Source of the DNA: Erythrobacter sp. YT30 | GTDB lineage: Bacteria > Pseudomonadota > Alphaproteobacteria > Sphingomonadales > Sphingomonadaceae | NCBI RefSeq assembly: GCF_001542875.1 | Contig: NZ_LMAF01000002.1 | Location: forward strand, 124,001 to 188,000 | Reading direction: 5' to 3' | Length of the DNA stretch: 64,000 nucleotides | Shown: positions 8,291 to 16,272 of the stretch, in pieces | Layout of the letters: the number at the start of each line of letters is the position of its first letter | How positions within the stretch are numbered: the stretch's first letter is position 1 | Program-made: the position numbers and the translations under genes | The notes under the pieces: generated by a model | The model's database searches: none | What the model saw: only the letters and a program-made list of their open reading frames with translations | What the model was told of the DNA's origin: nothing

Positions 8291-9046
8291 CTAGCGAAAC
8301 TTTGGCTTGCGCTTTTCGACGAAGGCAGCGGTGCCTTCTGCAAAGTCTTCGCGTGTGAATGCCGCGCTGAATATGCCGAGCGTATCGCGATCATCCTCGC
8401 TCTGCCCATCGAGGACGCGGCGGATGAAATGCTTGGTGTGATAGGCCGAATAGGTGGAGGCGGCGAGCAATTGCCCGATCAGGAATTCGCTCCCGTCAGC
8501 GATAAACTCGATGAGGCCAATGCGCTGCGCTTCTTCAGCATCTAGCAACTCACCTGTGTAAAGCATCCGCTTCGCTTGTCCCGGCCCAACCAGATCGACA
8601 AGCAGCTTCACGTCATGCAGCGGATAGACAAGGCCAAGCTTCGCAGGCGTAATCCCAAAGCGCGCAGCCGGCGTCGCAACACGCATATCGCAGGCCATGG
8701 CAAGTCCGCAGCCACCGCCCACGCAATCCCCTTCGACAAAGGCGATTGTCGGAATATCGGCGCGGGTCAATGCGGATTGCACACGATTGATCTCGGCCTG
8801 ATTTGCAGCGCGCCAACTTGCATCATCCTTGTTGGCGAGCAGCTCCTTGATATCCGCGCCAGCGCAAAACGCGGTCCCTGGTTTAGCCGAGCGCAGTTCA
8901 AGAACACGGATCGCCTTGTCTTCAACGGCATCGGCCAGAAGCGCAGGGAAAGCCTCCCACATCGCCATGTCGAACGCGTTGCGTTTGTCGGTTCGGTCAA
9001 TCAGCAGACGCGCGATGGGACCCTCTTTTTCAAGCCGAAGACTCAA
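8291..9046 (-). CDS. Enoyl-CoA hydratase/isomerase-like protein lacking both canonical catalytic glutamates
   Basis: 251 residues from a TTG at 9046, placed there because AAGGAG lies eight bases ahead and the TTGA overlaps the stop of the PuuE-like gene; the longer frame only reads into that gene. Crotonase fold: NAFDMAMWEAF, oxyanion-hole segments FCAGADIKELL and GDCVGGGCGLAMACD, then ARFGITPAKLGLVYPL. In hydratases two glutamates sit at the positions here occupied by Gly114 (GGGCG) and Ala135 (TPAKL). Simple water addition is therefore unlikely, and isomerase, thioesterase, C-C hydrolase or other crotonase chemistry is more probable. The 251-residue length is normal. It lies in the minus-strand CoA operon. 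Confidence 0.88.
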   Translation of the reverse strand: MSLRLEKEGPIARLLIDRTDKRNAFDMAMWEAFPALLADAVEDKAIRVLELRSAKPGTAFCAGADIKELLANKDDASWRAANQAEINRVQSALTRADIPTIAFVEGDCVGGGCGLAMACDMRVATPAARFGITPAKLGLVYPLHDVKLLVDLVGPGQAKRMLYTGELLDAEEAQRIGLIEFIADGSEFLIGQLLAASTYSAYHTKHFIRRVLDGQSEDDRDTLGIFSAAFTREDFAEGTAAFVEKRKPKFR

Positions 9047-9906
9047 GCTGGGTTCTCCTTCATAAAGTGATCCGCAATTTGCTTGCGCGTCGTTACCCAT
9101 ACATCATCATGCGCGCGGACATGGCGAAAGAATTCTTCGAGCGCCCAAATGCGCCCCGGCCGCCCGATGATCCTGAGGTGCAGGCCGAGGCTCATCATCT
9201 TTGGATTGCCCTCTTCGCCCTCGCGATAGACCTGATCGAAATTCGCTTTCGCATAATCGAGCCATTGATGCGGGGTGAGCGCAGGGTCGGTCCACATCTT
9301 CATATCGTTGTTATCAAGTTGATAGGGCATGATGCACATAGGCGTACCGGTCGTATCGCGATCCCAGAAGGGCACATCGCCGGAATAATCATCCATGTGA
9401 TAGGAATAGCCCTCTTCCTGCAAAAGCCGCCTTGTGTTGTCGGTGAGCAGGTAGCGGCTTAGCCAGCCATAGGGGCGCACTCCGCAGGTTTTTTCGATGC
9501 TTTGCGTCGCCTTGCGGATGAAGTCGCGTTCGGCCTCTTCGTCCATTTTGAACTGATGCACCCAGCGCCAGCCATGGCTGACCGGTTCGTGGCCAAGATC
9601 GACAATCGCCTCGGCAATCTCGGGATGGTTTTCGAGCGCCATCGCGGCCACCGTCCAGCTTGCCATGATGTCGTAACGTTTGAGCAATTTGACGATGCGC
9701 GGCGCGCCCGCCTTGATCCCGTAGAGATAGTTGGACTCGTTCGAATAATTGCGCATTTTCGATTTGACGAAAACGCCCAGTTCATCGACCGGCTCCATCC
9801 CGCGATCGCCGCGAGCAATCGTCATCTCGCTGCCTTCTTCGACATTGACAACAACGCTCAAAGCCATCTTCGCGCCACCGGGCAAGTAGATCCGTTCTTC
9901 GATCAT
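9043..9906 (-). CDS. PuuE-like polysaccharide deacetylase-family hydrolase (allantoinase / cyclic imide hydrolase type)
   Basis: 287 residues from the ATG at 9906, with GGGAGGA five bases ahead. It is a NodB-fold protein, but the sequence pattern is that of the metal-poor allantoinase PuuE rather than chitin deacetylases: VVVNVEEGSEM where PuuE has a VNYEEG segment, SHGWRW (His111), GWLSRYLLTDNTRRLL, LDNNDMKMW, and MMSLGLHLRIIGRPGR near the end. PuuE and the related bacterial imidases open five-membered ureide or imide rings. It is the first of three such proteins in the window. It is coupled by TTGA overlap to the crotonase and separated from the upstream SDR by a palindromic repeat. The substrate is inferred only as a cyclic amide/imide. 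Confidence 0.82.
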   Translation of the reverse strand: MIEERIYLPGGAKMALSVVVNVEEGSEMTIARGDRGMEPVDELGVFVKSKMRNYSNESNYLYGIKAGAPRIVKLLKRYDIMASWTVAAMALENHPEIAEAIVDLGHEPVSHGWRWVHQFKMDEEAERDFIRKATQSIEKTCGVRPYGWLSRYLLTDNTRRLLQEEGYSYHMDDYSGDVPFWDRDTTGTPMCIMPYQLDNNDMKMWTDPALTPHQWLDYAKANFDQVYREGEEGNPKMMSLGLHLRIIGRPGRIWALEEFFRHVRAHDDVWVTTRKQIADHFMKENPA

Positions 9907-9911
9907 TTGTT

Positions 9912-10036
9912 CCTCCCCGTCACGGGGAGGGGGACCATCGGCACGATGGTGGAGGGGCACTGCCCGCAATCACCACGCCTGCCCAGAGTGCCCCTCCACC
10001 AGACTGCGTCCGGTCCCCCTCTCCATGCTGGGGAGG
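9912..10036. repeat. REP-like palindromic element (long inverted repeat)
   Basis: Two arms of about 48 bases, 9912-9959 and 9989-10036, are inverted copies: both contain CCTCCCC, GAGGGGGACC and GGTGGAGGGGCA (in opposite orientation), with a spacer of about 29 bases. The first arm has its own internal hairpin (CCTCCCCGTCACGGGGAGG), and the second ends with a similar CTCCATGCTGGGGAG. This is the layout of intergenic repeats common in sphingomonad and related genomes. It fills nearly the whole gap between the SDR and the PuuE-like gene and could stabilise mRNA or attenuate transcription. Confidence 0.85.
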
Positions 10037-10054
10037 ATACATCCGCGCCATACA

Positions 10055-10867
10055 TCAGTGCATTTCCTCACCACCGCTCACATTCAGCGCTTCGCCAGTC
10101 ACATAGAATGCCTCATCGCTCGCCAGCCACAGGCACGCTGCCGCGGTATCGCTTGGCAAGCCGGGGCGGCCCATCGGGTTTTTCGCGCTCATGTTGGCAA
10201 GGTAATCCTCGACCGTTTCGAACCCCAGGAGCTTGGAGAAATATTCGTTCTGCTTTGCACCAAGCCCTGTCGTCACGTGGTTGGGGCACACCGCGTTGAC
10301 TGTGATTCCATGCGCGCCCAATTCGACTGCCGAGGCGCGGGTGAGGCCCACCATACCGTGCTTTGAACTCACATAAGCGGGAAGATGCGGAAAGCCGGTT
10401 TTCGCCGCTTGGCTGGCTATGTTGATTATGCGGCCGCCTTCACCTTTTTCGACCATCGCGCGGGCCGCTGCCTGCGTGCCGTAGAATGCGCCAGACAGGT
10501 TCACTGCGATCACCTGGTCCCACTCATCAGCGGTATCAACCTCAAGCAGCGGCTTCATCTTGAAACCAATTCCGGCATTGTTGACGAACACATCGAGCGA
10601 TCCGAAATGCTCAAGCGTCTTTGCGACAAGTGCCTGACAATCAGCAGCTTTCGACACATCGCAGGCAATTGTCGCGACTCTCGCACCGCGAGCGCGCAGA
10701 TCCTCTGCAACGGCCTCCGCTTCGGCATCAATCGTCAGATCGGATACGACGCAGTTCGCGCCCTCATCGGCGAAGGCTTGGAGGATGCCTTGGCCCAGCC
10801 CCTTGTCCTTCCCCGATCCGGTGACGACGATCGTCTTGCCCGCATACTTCCCTGCTTCCTGGCTCAT
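10055..10867 (-). CDS. Short-chain dehydrogenase/reductase
   Basis: 270 residues, classical SDR. The dinucleotide loop near residues 16-26 is VTGSGKDKGLGQGI, a slightly enlarged version of TGxxxGxG. It is followed by NNAG (about 96-99), the catalytic Ser152, Tyr165 and Lys169 in the YVSSK motif, and C-terminal VTGEALNVSGGEEMH, typical of 3-oxoacyl-ACP or hydroxyacyl-CoA dehydrogenase-like SDRs. It would oxidise a hydroxyl or reduce a ketone with NAD(P). It lies three bases after the RedY-like gene and is followed by the palindromic repeat. The substrate is unknown. Confidence 0.9.
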   Translation of the reverse strand: MSQEAGKYAGKTIVVTGSGKDKGLGQGILQAFADEGANCVVSDLTIDAEAEAVAEDLRARGARVATIACDVSKAADCQALVAKTLEHFGSLDVFVNNAGIGFKMKPLLEVDTADEWDQVIAVNLSGAFYGTQAAARAMVEKGEGGRIINIASQAAKTGFPHLPAYVSSKHGMVGLTRASAVELGAHGITVNAVCPNHVTTGLGAKQNEYFSKLLGFETVEDYLANMSAKNPMGRPGLPSDTAAACLWLASDEAFYVTGEALNVSGGEEMH

Positions 10868-10870
10868 GGA

Positions 10871-11179
10871 TCACAGATCCTCGGTAAGGATGAATTGCGG
10901 CGCGTCGGCATAATCCTGAAAGGGCGCTGCCTTGGCCTGGAATTCTGGGTCCGAGACATCCGCCACAAAGGCATCCAAATCGGTGATGTCGAGCACTTCG
11001 AAATAGGCATAGGGCGGCGGCGTATCGGGATCGCCAAACAGGCCGGTTGCCTTGTGCACGGTGAAGCTTTTGACCGACGGTAGCGCGCTGGCGGTCGGGA
11101 TATCCTTGTCCTTTGCCCATGCCTCATATTCGGCGACGTCCGTGCCGGGCTTCAGATTGAACGGTACGATAATGCGCAT
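10871..11179 (-). CDS. RedY/HapK-like small protein
   Basis: 102 residues, probably a dimeric alpha/beta-barrel protein of the EthD/RedY type. The pattern MRIIVPFNLKPGTDVAEYEAWAK, then FTVHKATGLFG, then PPPYAYFEVLDITDLDAF and the ending FILTEDL agrees with proteins usually labelled REDY-like HapK. The namesakes sit in prodigiosin-type tripyrrole pigment clusters, where their exact chemistry is not well established. Here it lies between an amidase and an SDR in a degradative operon, five bases from the amidase stop and three from the SDR start. Acting on a pathway intermediate is inference. Confidence 0.7.
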   Translation of the reverse strand: MRIIVPFNLKPGTDVAEYEAWAKDKDIPTASALPSVKSFTVHKATGLFGDPDTPPPYAYFEVLDITDLDAFVADVSDPEFQAKAAPFQDYADAPQFILTEDL

Positions 11180-11184
11180 GGGTT

Positions 11185-12330
11185 CTAAGCTCCTTTGTTG
11201 GGCGCGCGATAGGCGCCAAGTTTGGCATCAAGTTGACGAGCAAGGCGGAACAGTCCCGCTTCAGCGCCGGTGCTTGCAACGATCTGCACGTCCATCGGCA
11301 GACCTTCAGCGGTAAAGCCCATTGGCAGGCTGATCGCAGGCATTCCGGCGATGTTGGCGAGGCATGTGAAATCGGCCTGAGCGGCTGGTTCAGGCTCGAA
11401 ATGCGGGAAGGCGGTGTTGGGCACGGTGGGCATAATGAGAAAGCCATGCCGAGAGACGATGTCGCGTACTTCGTCGCGCGCCTGCGTGACGATTGCCTGA
11501 TCTTGCGCCCAATCTTTCTCTGATCGTTTTGGTCCGTAAGTCAGCAATTTAGCGAGGTTCTCTGATACGGATACTCCGCTCAAATCCGCTGCCATGAACT
11601 TCGATACGCCGATAAACCCGGCAAAGCGGATGCGCGATTGGGGATGGCGGAGAGAGACCTTAGCAGGCGCGTGATCGAGCGCCGCCACAACCGTTTCAAA
11701 AGTTGCGGCGATGGGCAATTGCACCTCTACGCCATGATCGATGAGGACCGCGCCCGCGCCCTCGATGTCGGTGTCTCCAAAATCGCTCACCACCCGCCCC
11801 ACTCGCTCGAGCATATCGAGATCGCGCGCCAGCGGACCTATGGCATCGAGGCTTGGGTCGGCGGGGATCAGTCCGTCCTGGCTCACTTTGCCTGTTGCAG
11901 GCTTGAACCCGTAGACACCGCAATGCGCCGCCGGGATGCGAACAGAGCCCATCGTATCCGTGCCCAGCGCCGCATCGCACAAACCTGCCGCGACCGCTGC
12001 GCCGCTGCCGCCAGATGAGCCACCTGGTGAGTAGCCGTGTTTGTGAGGATTGTGCGTCGGCCCGAAATGCGGGTTATTCGTCTTTGCGCCCAGCGCGCCC
12101 TCTTCCATGTTGAGGATACCGGTTATCGCCGCGCCCGCTTCGCGCAGCCGGGTCACCACCTCGGCATCTGCATCCGCAACGCGATCTTCCCATGCGCCAA
12201 TTCCAGCGTGGTAGGGCATCCCATTTACCGCGATATTGGCTTTGATCCCAATAGTAACGCCCGCAAGCGGCCCCTCTCCGCCGGAGGCGTCGTCGTTACG
12301 GTAGAGAAAGGCGTTGTACGGATCGAGCAT
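11185..12330 (-). CDS. Amidase (amidase signature family)
   Basis: 381 residues, a little short for the family. The Ser-cisSer-Lys triad is present: Lys30 in [12 protein letters not shown], the Gly/Ser-rich cis-Ser loop [10 protein letters not shown] (Ser105/106), and nucleophile Ser129 in [16 protein letters not shown], where the usual second Gly is Met. C-terminal PTVPNTAFP and [13 protein letters not shown] are typical. It hydrolyses a carboxamide to acid plus ammonia in the cytoplasm. In this operon a half-amide released by a PuuE-like imide hydrolase would be a logical substrate, but that is inference. Neighbours are RedY-like and PaaK-like genes with gaps of 5 and 9 bases. Confidence 0.92.
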   Translation of the reverse strand: MLDPYNAFLYRNDDASGGEGPLAGVTIGIKANIAVNGMPYHAGIGAWEDRVADADAEVVTRLREAGAAITGILNMEEGALGAKTNNPHFGPTHNPHKHGYSPGGSSGGSGAAVAAGLCDAALGTDTMGSVRIPAAHCGVYGFKPATGKVSQDGLIPADPSLDAIGPLARDLDMLERVGRVVSDFGDTDIEGAGAVLIDHGVEVQLPIAATFETVVAALDHAPAKVSLRHPQSRIRFAGFIGVSKFMAADLSGVSVSENLAKLLTYGPKRSEKDWAQDQAIVTQARDEVRDIVSRHGFLIMPTVPNTAFPHFEPEPAAQADFTCLANIAGMPAISLPMGFTAEGLPMDVQIVASTGAEAGLFRLARQLDAKLGAYRAPNKGA

Positions 12331-12339
12331 AGGAGCGTT

Positions 12340-13707
12340 TTACACACCCCGCTCGTCAATCAAGCGCAAGGGTTTTTGCCGCTTGTCGATCTCGGTCACT
12401 GCCGCTGTGCCGCCCGCCTCGCACAGTGCGATTTCGACTTCGACGCCCAGCCCTTGCTTCAACGTTTCAGCAAGAGCTGCCTCATCAGTCCCGCCATTGC
12501 TTTCGAGCGTGACGCGCATGCTGTCGCGCCCGCCTGCATCGCGCATCAGGTGGCAGACATACTCACCGGTTAGGTCCGCGCGGTTTTCGATAATCGCACC
12601 GATTGCGTGCGGGAAGACGTTGATCCCGCGCAGCTTCACCATATTATCTGATCGGCCACGGAAGCCCGCGATCCGCTTAAATGCGATCTCGCCGCGTCCG
12701 TCCAATTCGTGCGTGATGTCATGCGTGTTGAAGCGGATGCAGGGGGCGATATCGTCCTTGTAAAGGCAGGTGACGACCATGTCGCCCGTGTCACCTTTCG
12801 CAACTGGCGCGCCGTCATCGACGCCCAGCAATTCAAGATATTGCGCGTCTTCCCAGACATACATGCCGTCGCGTTCCGGTCCCTCGCCCGCGATTGTGCC
12901 GGTATCGCCGACGCCGTACCAGTCATAGGCCTTTGCGCCATGCCAGGCGGCCTCTGTTGAAGCGCGATCCTCTGTGCCGAGATGGCCGATAATCATGCGG
13001 ATGTTGATCTTGTCGAACAGGCCCATCTCTTCGGCTGTGCCCGCAAGTTTGCGGACGTAATCGACAAAGCCGACAATCGCTGTCACGCCGAAATCGGCCA
13101 TCAATTGCACTTGGTTGACGCTGCGGGTCTCAATCCCCGTGCCCGCCGACAGGAAGATTGAATTGGTGAACTTGGTCACCGCCTCGCGGATGTAGTGCCC
13201 GCCATTGATCATGCCGTGTCCATAGACGGAGTGCACGACGTCATCGCTTTCAAGCCCCATCCAGCGATACATGCGACCGACCAAGAGATTGCCGACTTCG
13301 CGCCCCTTTGGCCCAAACATCAGCACTTGCGGTTTTCCCGTTGTGCCCGATGTCGTGTGGAAGACCACCGGATCGCGTGTCGCGGCAGGCCCCATACCGT
13401 GAAAGTCGCCATAGGGCGGGTGTTCGGCAATCGAGGCCATGAGGTCCGACTTGTCGTAAACAGGCAGCTTCGTGATGTCTTCAAGCCCTTTGATATCGCC
13501 CGCTTCAATCCCCTTGGCACCCCATAACCGCTGGTAGAACGGCACCTGCCATCCCTTGACCATCAGGCGTTTGAACTGCGCATCCTGGATCGCGAACAAT
13601 TCATCGCGGCTCATGGTTTTATAACGGTCCACAAACGCCTGCCCGACCGGATAATCGGCGAGCATCTGCTTGTGATCAAGCGCTTCGAAATAGGTTGGAT
13701 AAGTCAT
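12340..13707 (-). CDS. Phenylacetate-CoA ligase (PaaK)-like acyl-CoA synthetase
   Basis: 455 residues, close to the usual 430-450 of PaaK-type ANL ligases. The ATP-binding loop is at about 117-127 (HTTSGTTGKP), followed by YGVGDTGTIAGEG (A5-like), a C-terminal GFRGRSDNMVKLRGINVFP hinge, and a small C-terminal domain. It should activate a carboxylic acid as the CoA thioester using ATP, in the cytoplasm. Family members act on phenylacetate and other aromatic acids; the acid here is unknown. The start overlaps the preceding PrpD stop by four bases, so it is coupled to it. Confidence 0.88.
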   Translation of the reverse strand: MTYPTYFEALDHKQMLADYPVGQAFVDRYKTMSRDELFAIQDAQFKRLMVKGWQVPFYQRLWGAKGIEAGDIKGLEDITKLPVYDKSDLMASIAEHPPYGDFHGMGPAATRDPVVFHTTSGTTGKPQVLMFGPKGREVGNLLVGRMYRWMGLESDDVVHSVYGHGMINGGHYIREAVTKFTNSIFLSAGTGIETRSVNQVQLMADFGVTAIVGFVDYVRKLAGTAEEMGLFDKINIRMIIGHLGTEDRASTEAAWHGAKAYDWYGVGDTGTIAGEGPERDGMYVWEDAQYLELLGVDDGAPVAKGDTGDMVVTCLYKDDIAPCIRFNTHDITHELDGRGEIAFKRIAGFRGRSDNMVKLRGINVFPHAIGAIIENRADLTGEYVCHLMRDAGGRDSMRVTLESNGGTDEAALAETLKQGLGVEVEIALCEAGGTAAVTEIDKRQKPLRLIDERGV

Positions 13708-15005
13708 AGAGAATTCGCAAAATAGGAAAGGGGATCATCGAAAATTCGTTGGTCAATCTCGCTGCCTGCAAGTTTGCGGCATAAGGCATATTTGGCGGCG
13801 GATTGTTCAGCGCTCATGGGATTGGCAATGCTGCCGAGATTGGCCGAAATGGTGCGCTCAATCGTTTCGCCTGCCTTGGTAGTGAGGACGAGGCGTTGCG
13901 GAGCCATCGCGTTGCCATCGGGATTGCCGTCCAGAGTGACACAGACATTGGGCGTTAGCTCAACCAATTCCGCCGCATGGAGCGCATCGCTGTCGAACAG
14001 GGCCGGATCAATGATCCCGTCGCGCAGCATCAATGGCGCGAGAATGGGGAGACACAACCGTGCATAGGCGGCTGTCATATCCGCCTTGTAGGGCCGCCCA
14101 ACCAGCCGCTCAATCAAAGGCGGAGCGAACAATTCTACCTTTGCGATGTCGGGCAGGCGCACTCCTTCGCGATAGAGCTGTTCAAGCTCACCCAAAGCGC
14201 CATGGCTTGCCCTGCCCGATGGGAACGGTTTGATCGCGACTTCGGATATGCGCCACACTTTGCCGAGGTCGCTTGTGTAGCGAGAAAGGTCGAGCGGCTC
14301 GAAAAGCTTTGCATATCCAAACGGCCCTTCCAGCGCGTCGTGCGGGCCATCCAGACCGCATTCGACCAGCCGCACTGCGGTGATCGCCGCGCGCGCAGCA
14401 TTGGCTATTTGCAGAGGCAGCGCGATGGACGCTTCGACATGGGCTTGCATGGTGCCGCTCGCGGACGAGTACGCAAGGCCCATCACATCGGCGTACTTCT
14501 CAGGCGGAATGTCGGTTAGCCGCGCTGCTGCCAAGGCCGCGCCGATGACCCCGGCGGTCGCGGGGCGGAAAAACGACATCGGCCCCGTTGCGGCAATGCC
14601 CAATCCGCTCGCGATATCGACACCAACGGCAAGCGCGCGCAGAACGTATTCGGGGTCCATCCCGCCATTGTCATCCGACTGCGCCATGACGGCTGCGGTC
14701 ACGACGGATAGAGCGTGCACCACCGCCCCTTCATGAACCGCATCCCATTCAAGGCAGTGGATTGCGAACCCGTTGAAGAAAGCTGCGGACACAGCCGGAA
14801 CCTCGCCGCCGCAAAGGAGGCGCGCCTCAGGATCGCTACCGAACGCTCCGATAGCGGCTCTGACTTTGCGCGCTTCGGCCGATTGTGCGCCCGCCGCGCC
14901 GCCTGCAAGCGTATCGGCCAGCAAGCGAACCGTATCGGCGCGCACCTGTTTAGGCAGAGCATGATCGGCGCTTGCGAATTCTATGATGGCATCAGTCGCG
15001 GTCAT
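13704..15005 (-). CDS. MmgE/PrpD family protein, copy 1
   Basis: 433 residues from the ATG at 15005 (ATGA overlap with the stop of copy 2; an ATG at 15014 would add three residues). The family includes 2-methylcitrate dehydratase, cis-aconitate decarboxylase and iminodisuccinate epimerase. Visible features are NGFAIHCLEWDAVHEGAVVH near the N-terminus, GLAYSSASGTMQAHVEASIALPLQI in the middle, and IKPFPSGRASHGALGEL. It should dehydrate, decarboxylate or epimerise a branched di/tricarboxylate. It is coupled to the second copy upstream and the PaaK-like ligase downstream. The two copies differ strongly in sequence, so they may form a heteromer or act in consecutive steps. Confidence 0.85.
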   Translation of the reverse strand: MTATDAIIEFASADHALPKQVRADTVRLLADTLAGGAAGAQSAEARKVRAAIGAFGSDPEARLLCGGEVPAVSAAFFNGFAIHCLEWDAVHEGAVVHALSVVTAAVMAQSDDNGGMDPEYVLRALAVGVDIASGLGIAATGPMSFFRPATAGVIGAALAAARLTDIPPEKYADVMGLAYSSASGTMQAHVEASIALPLQIANAARAAITAVRLVECGLDGPHDALEGPFGYAKLFEPLDLSRYTSDLGKVWRISEVAIKPFPSGRASHGALGELEQLYREGVRLPDIAKVELFAPPLIERLVGRPYKADMTAAYARLCLPILAPLMLRDGIIDPALFDSDALHAAELVELTPNVCVTLDGNPDGNAMAPQRLVLTTKAGETIERTISANLGSIANPMSAEQSAAKYALCRKLAGSEIDQRIFDDPLSYFANSL

Positions 15006-16231
15006 CCCAGCCACCTCGCCAGCATTGCATCAATTCGCGAGGCGTCCTGCGAGTTGAGCGCGACATCAATCGCCTCAGGCCCTTCTGTCGAAGCAAGCCC
15101 GCCCCACGCCGCAAGAGTGCGCATTTTCTCGATAATGTGGTTTGCTTTTACGGGCCTTTCGGGATCGCCCAATGTGTCGACAATTTCATGCCCGTTCACG
15201 CGCGCTCCGAAATGTGCGGGGTAACGCGCTGTTATCGCGGGGTCTTCCGCAACACTCACTTGCGCGCGCAGATCAGCAAGCCGGGCGATGGCAGCGGGGG
15301 TGAAATCCTCTGGCTTTGCCTCGCGGCCATCCGCCACCACCGCAACAGCGTGTTGAAGAGAGAATTTTGCTTCCAATTCGCTCGTCGGATTGGGACGGTC
15401 GCAAAAGGTCAAGGCGTCGGCAAATGTTTCGACTTTGAATGGCGCGGAAAGCTCGCCCGCCTCGCGCAATTGCATCGCTGCATCAATGGCAGGGTGTGCG
15501 TGGCGACAGGCTGCAAAGGGCTTGAAGCTGACTTGGTCGATTAGCCATCCCTTGTCTCCACCGGCAAGATCGCCCTGCTCCTTCGTCGCAGCTGCGAACA
15601 ACCCCTGCGGCCCTTCGAGAATACCAGCAGGTCCCTTTGCCCCAGCCTTCGCATGAAGCGCCGCCTCGCGCCCGGTGCGCGCCGCGTGATAGATGTGCCA
15701 TTGCTTGGTCAGCACGCCCTTGTCATGCCGCATATGCCACAGCCCGCCCGCGACCGATCCGGCATTGCCAAATGCATCGACGTATTGATCGGCCGAAAAA
15801 TCAAGGAGCGATCCCATCGCCGCAGCCGCGCCAAAAGCGCCCGCAGTCGCGCTGGGATGCCAGTGCGCGTAGTGATAGGCATCGAAAGCTGCCCCCACCG
15901 CGATCATCGCCTCGTATCCTCGCACCGCAGCCTCCAGCCGCTGCGCCATGGTCGCATCAGCAACGCTCATCGCAACCGGCCAAACCACGGGCCCAGGATG
16001 CAACAAGGCGGTGCGATGGACGTCATCCATTTCGAGCACATTGCCGAGATAGGTTGAACGCTCCCATGCATGCTCGGTCACTTGCGATGCGACATTTGCC
16101 GCATCGCTCGACCCTGCGCCTGCTACACACGCGAGCCAATCAAGCAGATGCAGCCGCGCGCGCGTCTTTGCCGACTCACCAATTGGTCGACACAAGCGAG
16201 CCGAGAGTTGCGAGATCAGCGCTTCGCTCAT
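15002..16231 (-). CDS. MmgE/PrpD family protein, copy 2
   Basis: 409 residues from the ATG at 16231; the longer start at 16252 runs further into the divergent regulator region. Family features: LDWLACVAGAGSSDAAN, NVLEMDDVHRTALLHPGPVVWP, HWHPSATAGAFGAAAAMGSL, and VSFKPFAACRHAHPAIDAAM. It is the first gene of the minus-strand run that ends at 6314 and is divergent from the GntR/HutC gene across 41 bases. No TTGTCCGGACAA site is present in that gap, so this part of the run either has another promoter or is not directly in the regulon. The substrate is unknown; a branched dicarboxylate is likely from the context. Confidence 0.83.
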   Translation of the reverse strand: MSEALISQLSARLCRPIGESAKTRARLHLLDWLACVAGAGSSDAANVASQVTEHAWERSTYLGNVLEMDDVHRTALLHPGPVVWPVAMSVADATMAQRLEAAVRGYEAMIAVGAAFDAYHYAHWHPSATAGAFGAAAAMGSLLDFSADQYVDAFGNAGSVAGGLWHMRHDKGVLTKQWHIYHAARTGREAALHAKAGAKGPAGILEGPQGLFAAATKEQGDLAGGDKGWLIDQVSFKPFAACRHAHPAIDAAMQLREAGELSAPFKVETFADALTFCDRPNPTSELEAKFSLQHAVAVVADGREAKPEDFTPAAIARLADLRAQVSVAEDPAITARYPAHFGARVNGHEIVDTLGDPERPVKANHIIEKMRTLAAWGGLASTEGPEAIDVALNSQDASRIDAMLARWLG

Positions 16232-16272
16232 ACACCAAGCCTCTGCCCACATTCGGGGAATCGGAGAGAACC

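Noticed and set aside
15637..16272. Long N-terminal extension of the GntR reading frame (462 residues in total)
   Set aside because: It is antisense to PrpD copy 2 and has no family match. A TTG at 16273 with a good ribosome site gives the normal 250-residue length.
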